DNA of 8,904 nt from Chitinophagaceae bacterium (lineage in GTDB: Bacteria > Bacteroidota > Bacteroidia > Chitinophagales > Chitinophagaceae). Shown here piece by piece: positions 7,071 to 8,904 of this stretch; positions within the stretch are counted from its first letter, which is position 1, and every line of letters starts with the position of its first letter. Location: NCBI GenBank assembly GCA_016741945.1, contig JACVCQ010000019.1, forward strand, positions 1-8,904, given 5' to 3'. The translations under genes and the position numbers were made by a program. Under the pieces are notes generated by a model, which was given only the letters and a program-made list of their open reading frames with translations, ran no database searches and was not told the DNA's origin.

Positions 7071-8579
7071 TCAACTGAAATCTTCCGGAATGCGGTAGTT
7101 ACGAAGGAAATGAACAGCTGCTATCATGTCATCATGCAATACCCTATCCTGCTTATTGAAGCTTACTTTTTCCCGGAAAGCGCCTACTAAGTGCTCAATA
7201 TATTCACTGCTACGGGCAGGGCGACGAAAATCCAATGCTTGTGCGGCACTCATCAACTCGATGGCCAATACTTTTTCGACGTTTTCCATGACCCTAAAGC
7301 ATTTGGTGGCCGCATTGGCACCCATGCTCACATGGTCTTCCTGGTTATTGGAAGATGAGATACTGTCTACCGATGCTGGCGTACAGAGCTGCTTGTTTTC
7401 ACTCACAATACCTGCTGCAGTGTACTGTGGAATCATGAAACCAGAATGTAATCCAGGATTTTTGACAAGAAAGAGTGGCAATCCTCTTTGTCCACTGATC
7501 AGTTGATATGTTCTCCTTTCAGCGATATTACTGATCTCACTCATAGCAATGGATAAATAATCCAATGCAATAGCCAGTGGCTGACCATGAAAGTTACCAC
7601 CGCTAAGGATTAGATCATCATCCGGAAATACATTTGGGTTATCGGTCACGGAATTGATCTCACGCATGAAAACAGAAAGCACATGTTCAAATGCATCTTT
7701 TGATGCTCCATGTACTTGTGGAATACAGCGGAAAGAATATGGATCTTGCACTTGTTGTTTGGGCTGTTTTGCAATGCTACTTTCTGAAAGGTATTTTCTC
7801 AATATTGTAGCGGTTGCAACTTGTCCGGCATGGGCTCTGATGGCATGAATCTGTTCTTTCAAAGGCTCGGAGGTACAATCAAATGCATCAAAAGACAATG
7901 CGCTGATCAGATCAGCCATGTTCAGCAGGTGTTCTGCTTTTTTGAGACAGTATACACCATAGGCGCTCATGAATTGGGTGCCGTTGATAAGTGCCAATCC
8001 TTCTTTACTTTGTAGTTGAATGGGTTTCCAGCCCAATTCATGGAGAACGGCTGATGATGGCATTTTTTTACCTTTGTAATACACATCTCCAAGTCCAATC
8101 AATGGCAAACTTAAATGACTCAATGGTGCCAGATCACCGGAAGCACCTAAAGAGCCTTGTGTATAAATAACAGGGAGAACTTCATGGTTATACATATCCA
8201 TCAATCGCTTCACGGTATCAATTTGCACCCCACTATGCCCATAACTAAGTGACTTGATTTTGAGCATGAGCATGAGTTTCACAATATCTTCGGGCACTTC
8301 CTCTCCCATTCCGCAGGCATGAGATACCAGTAAATTGTACTGTAATTGACCGATCTGATCTGCATCGATCTTCACATTTTGCAGAAACCCAAATCCGGTA
8401 TTGATCCCATAGAAAAGACGGTCTTTTTCAGCCATTTTTTTATCCAGGTATTCCCGGCAGGCAAGTATGCGCTCATGGGCGTCGAAAGTGATGGAAACAT
8501 GTTGGTGAAAGTCTAGTAAATTCTTGATTTGACTAAAATGCAGCCATTTTCTGTCTAAGGGCAAGTAATTATAGCTCAT
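7071..8579 (-). CDS. hutH: Histidine ammonia-lyase (histidase)
   Basis: Histidase removes ammonia from L-histidine to give urocanate, the first step of histidine degradation. Numbered from the ATG at 8579 (502 residues), the protein shows YGINTGFGF (57-65) and GSLGASGDLAPLSH. The Ala-Ser-Gly at 146-148 in that segment cyclises to the MIO electrophile. QDPYSFRC (278-285) and NQEDHVSMG (from 412) are also present. The selectivity pair is Ser-His (86-87, in LLVSHACGMG), as in histidases, not His-Leu or Phe-Leu as in tyrosine or phenylalanine lyases. The Glu of NQEDH also fits a histidase. A longer form from TTG 8600 adds seven residues, but that TTG lies in the likely -7 promoter box. ATG 8579 has AAAGGA about 8 bases upstream, so it is preferred. 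No hutU, hutI or hutG is in view, and the gene stands alone between a tRNA and glnS. Confidence 0.95.
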   Translation of the reverse strand: MSYNYLPLDRKWLHFSQIKNLLDFHQHVSITFDAHERILACREYLDKKMAEKDRLFYGINTGFGFLQNVKIDADQIGQLQYNLLVSHACGMGEEVPEDIVKLMLMLKIKSLSYGHSGVQIDTVKRLMDMYNHEVLPVIYTQGSLGASGDLAPLSHLSLPLIGLGDVYYKGKKMPSSAVLHELGWKPIQLQSKEGLALINGTQFMSAYGVYCLKKAEHLLNMADLISALSFDAFDCTSEPLKEQIHAIRAHAGQVATATILRKYLSESSIAKQPKQQVQDPYSFRCIPQVHGASKDAFEHVLSVFMREINSVTDNPNVFPDDDLILSGGNFHGQPLAIALDYLSIAMSEISNIAERRTYQLISGQRGLPLFLVKNPGLHSGFMIPQYTAAGIVSENKQLCTPASVDSISSSNNQEDHVSMGANAATKCFRVMENVEKVLAIELMSAAQALDFRRPARSSEYIEHLVGAFREKVSFNKQDRVLHDDMIAAVHFLRNYRIPEDFS

Positions 8580-8597
8580 GGAAGCAATCCTTTGCCG

Positions 8598-8626
8598 CAA
8601 AGTAAGGAGTTTTGTGAGAAGCCAAA
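8598..8626 (-). promoter_or_regulatory. Candidate hutH promoter
   Basis: Read on the minus strand, TTTG (8626-8623) is followed after 18 bases by TACTTTG (8604-8598) and then C. This resembles the Bacteroidota pattern TTTG-N(17-23)-TAnnTTTG with one base missing in the -7 box. Transcription would start about 10-15 bases before the ATG at 8579. That would place the alternative TTG start at 8600 outside the mRNA. Confidence 0.45.
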
Positions 8627-8641
8627 GAGAAACTCATTTGA

Positions 8642-8673
8642 TTTGATGAACTGATGTTTTTTTCTTTATTTTG
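8642..8673 (+). promoter_or_regulatory. Candidate promoter for tRNA-Arg
   Basis: TTTG at 8642-8645 and TATTTTG at 8667-8673 are 21 bases apart, close to the Bacteroidota -33/-7 arrangement. The -7 box is one base short of TAnnTTTG. The predicted transcript start near 8680 leaves a leader of about 35 bases before the mature tRNA. It is divergent from the hutH promoter, and the two share only about 120 bp. Confidence 0.4.
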
Positions 8674-8693
8674 CGGCTCTGAAAAATTAACTC

Positions 8694-8708
8694 TCCTGAG
8701 TATCAGGA
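8694..8708 (+). repeat. Small inverted repeat in the tRNA-Arg leader
   Basis: TCCTGA (8694-8699), spacer GTA and TCAGGA (8703-8708) form a perfect 6-bp inverted repeat ending 7 bases before the mature tRNA 5' end. It could fold as a hairpin in the precursor or be a protein site. A chance origin is possible. Confidence 0.5.
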
Positions 8709-8715
8709 CGATTAA

Positions 8716-8789
8716 GGACCGGTAGCTCAGCTGGATAGAGCAACTGCCTTCTAAGCAGTAGGTCATTGGTTCGAATCCAATCCGGTTCA
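8716..8789 (+). tRNA. tRNA-Arg (anticodon UCU)
   Basis: A complete cloverleaf of 74 nt can be folded by eye. The acceptor stem GGACCGG pairs with CCGGTTC (one G-U pair), and the D stem is GCTC/GAGC. The anticodon stem ACTGC/GCAGT holds the loop CTTCTAA, so the anticodon is TCT at 8750-8752, which reads AGA (and possibly AGG). The variable loop is AGGTC, and the T stem ATTGG/CCAAT holds the loop TTCGAAT. The discriminator base is A. CCA is not encoded (the next bases are CGAA), as is usual in Bacteroidota, so it is added by the CCA-adding enzyme. The gene is followed at once by an intrinsic terminator and then by a tRNA-like relic. Confidence 0.97.
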
Positions 8790-8791
8790 CG

Positions 8792-8819
8792 AAGTCTCAC
8801 AAATATGTGGGGCTTTTTT
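8792..8819 (+). terminator. Rho-independent terminator after tRNA-Arg
   Basis: AGTCTCACA (8793-8801) pairs with TGTGGGGCT (8806-8814) as a 9-bp stem with two G-U pairs in the RNA. The loop is AATA, and a run of six T follows (8814-8819). The tRNA is therefore probably a single-gene transcript, and the relic behind it lies outside this unit unless there is read-through. Confidence 0.8.
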
Positions 8820-8835
8820 ATTTCAAGTAGCTCAG

Positions 8836-8850
8836 TCCGCCTCAGGCGGA
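8836..8850. repeat. Palindrome 1 in the tRNA-like relic
   Basis: TCCGCCTCAGGCGGA is a perfect inverted repeat with 7-base arms around a central C, or a 6-bp RNA stem with a TCA loop. It is GC-rich against an AT-rich background and has no counterpart in the tRNA. It looks like a dispersed REP-type or MITE-type element, by inference. Confidence 0.8.
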
Positions 8851-8854
8851 AGCA

Positions 8855-8872
8855 TCCCGATTTTTATCGGGA
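8855..8872. repeat. Palindrome 2 in the tRNA-like relic
   Basis: TCCCGAT and ATCGGGA form a perfect 7-bp stem with a TTTT loop (18 bases). It stands where the tRNA-Arg anticodon arm (17 bases) would be, between the retained AGCA and AGGTC blocks. It shares no sequence with that arm. Confidence 0.8.
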
Positions 8873-8904
8873 AGGTCATTGGTTCCCCTTCCTTTGTCAG
8901 GGCA

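Larger units (their letters stand above)
8827..8885 (+). pseudogene. tRNA-Arg-like relic with palindromes in place of most of the D-loop and the anticodon arm
   Basis: Three blocks identical to the adjacent tRNA-Arg occur in the same order. GTAGCTCAG (8827-8835) copies 8722-8730, AGCA (8851-8854) copies 8739-8742, and AGGTCATTGGTTC (8873-8885) copies 8760-8772. Between them, the D-loop segment CTGGATAG is replaced by TCCGCCTCAGGCGGA, and the whole anticodon arm is replaced by an 18-base hairpin of similar size. The acceptor stem and the 3' half of the T arm are not recognisable, so it cannot be a working tRNA. Whether it is transcribed, mobile or simply decayed cannot be told from the sequence. 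Confidence 0.6.

Noticed and set aside
7126..7506. 126-codon plus-strand open frame inside hutH
   Set aside because: It is antisense to conserved histidase motifs, including the NQEDH region, with no supporting start signal or recognisable protein features.
8569..8790. Minus-strand frame whose start reads MNRIGFEPMTYCLEGS
   Set aside because: This N-terminal pattern is the well-known false translation of the reverse strand of a tRNA gene. It covers the tRNA-Arg and the hutH promoter region, so it is not a protein gene.
8827..8904. A second functional tRNA gene at the right edge
   Set aside because: There is no acceptor stem, anticodon loop or complete T stem, so only relic or tRNA-derived status can be supported.
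8827..8904. CRISPR array or direct-repeat array at the right edge
   Set aside because: The palindromes differ from each other, and there are no regularly spaced identical repeats.

Overview
The window looks like a stretch of ordinary Bacteroidota chromosome, most likely from the Chitinophagaceae or a close relative. This rests on low GC, several copies of the Bacteroidota -7 promoter motif TAnnTTTG, few clear Shine-Dalgarno sequences, a tRNA gene without an encoded CCA end, and the style of the TPR and universal-stress proteins. The family-level placement is an inference, because no 16S rRNA gene or marker phylogeny is available here.

Left part, plus strand (1-2859): the window opens inside the 3' end of a SerB-like HAD phosphatase. 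Next come a two-domain, degenerate universal stress protein and, one base after its stop, a secreted or periplasmic TPR protein. A strong intrinsic terminator closes this unit. A second plus-strand pair follows: rlmH (23S rRNA pseudouridine-1915 methyltransferase) and a rhomboid intramembrane serine protease. The rhomboid gene runs head-on into tilS, with a 13-bp overlap of the two coding ends.

Right part, minus strand (4008-8579): glnS and tilS form a tight two-gene unit with an 11-base gap. Both products act on tRNA: glutaminylation, and lysidine formation on the AUA-reading tRNA-Ile. A good TAnnTTTG promoter sits in the 37-bp gap between hutH and glnS. Upstream lies hutH (histidine ammonia-lyase), with diagnostic MIO and histidine-specificity residues but no other hut gene in view. 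hutH probably starts at an internal ATG (8579), because the longer TTG start falls inside its likely promoter.

Right edge, plus strand (8640-8904): a tRNA-Arg(UCU) gene has its own likely promoter, a small leader hairpin and an intrinsic terminator. Directly behind the terminator is the most unusual object in the window, a tRNA-shaped relic. It keeps three blocks of the neighbouring tRNA-Arg (GTAGCTCAG, AGCA and AGGTCATTGGTTC) in order, but unrelated perfect palindromes stand where most of the D-loop and the whole anticodon arm should be. It runs to the window edge.

The rest is core housekeeping sequence. I see no CRISPR array, transposase, prophage or defence system.
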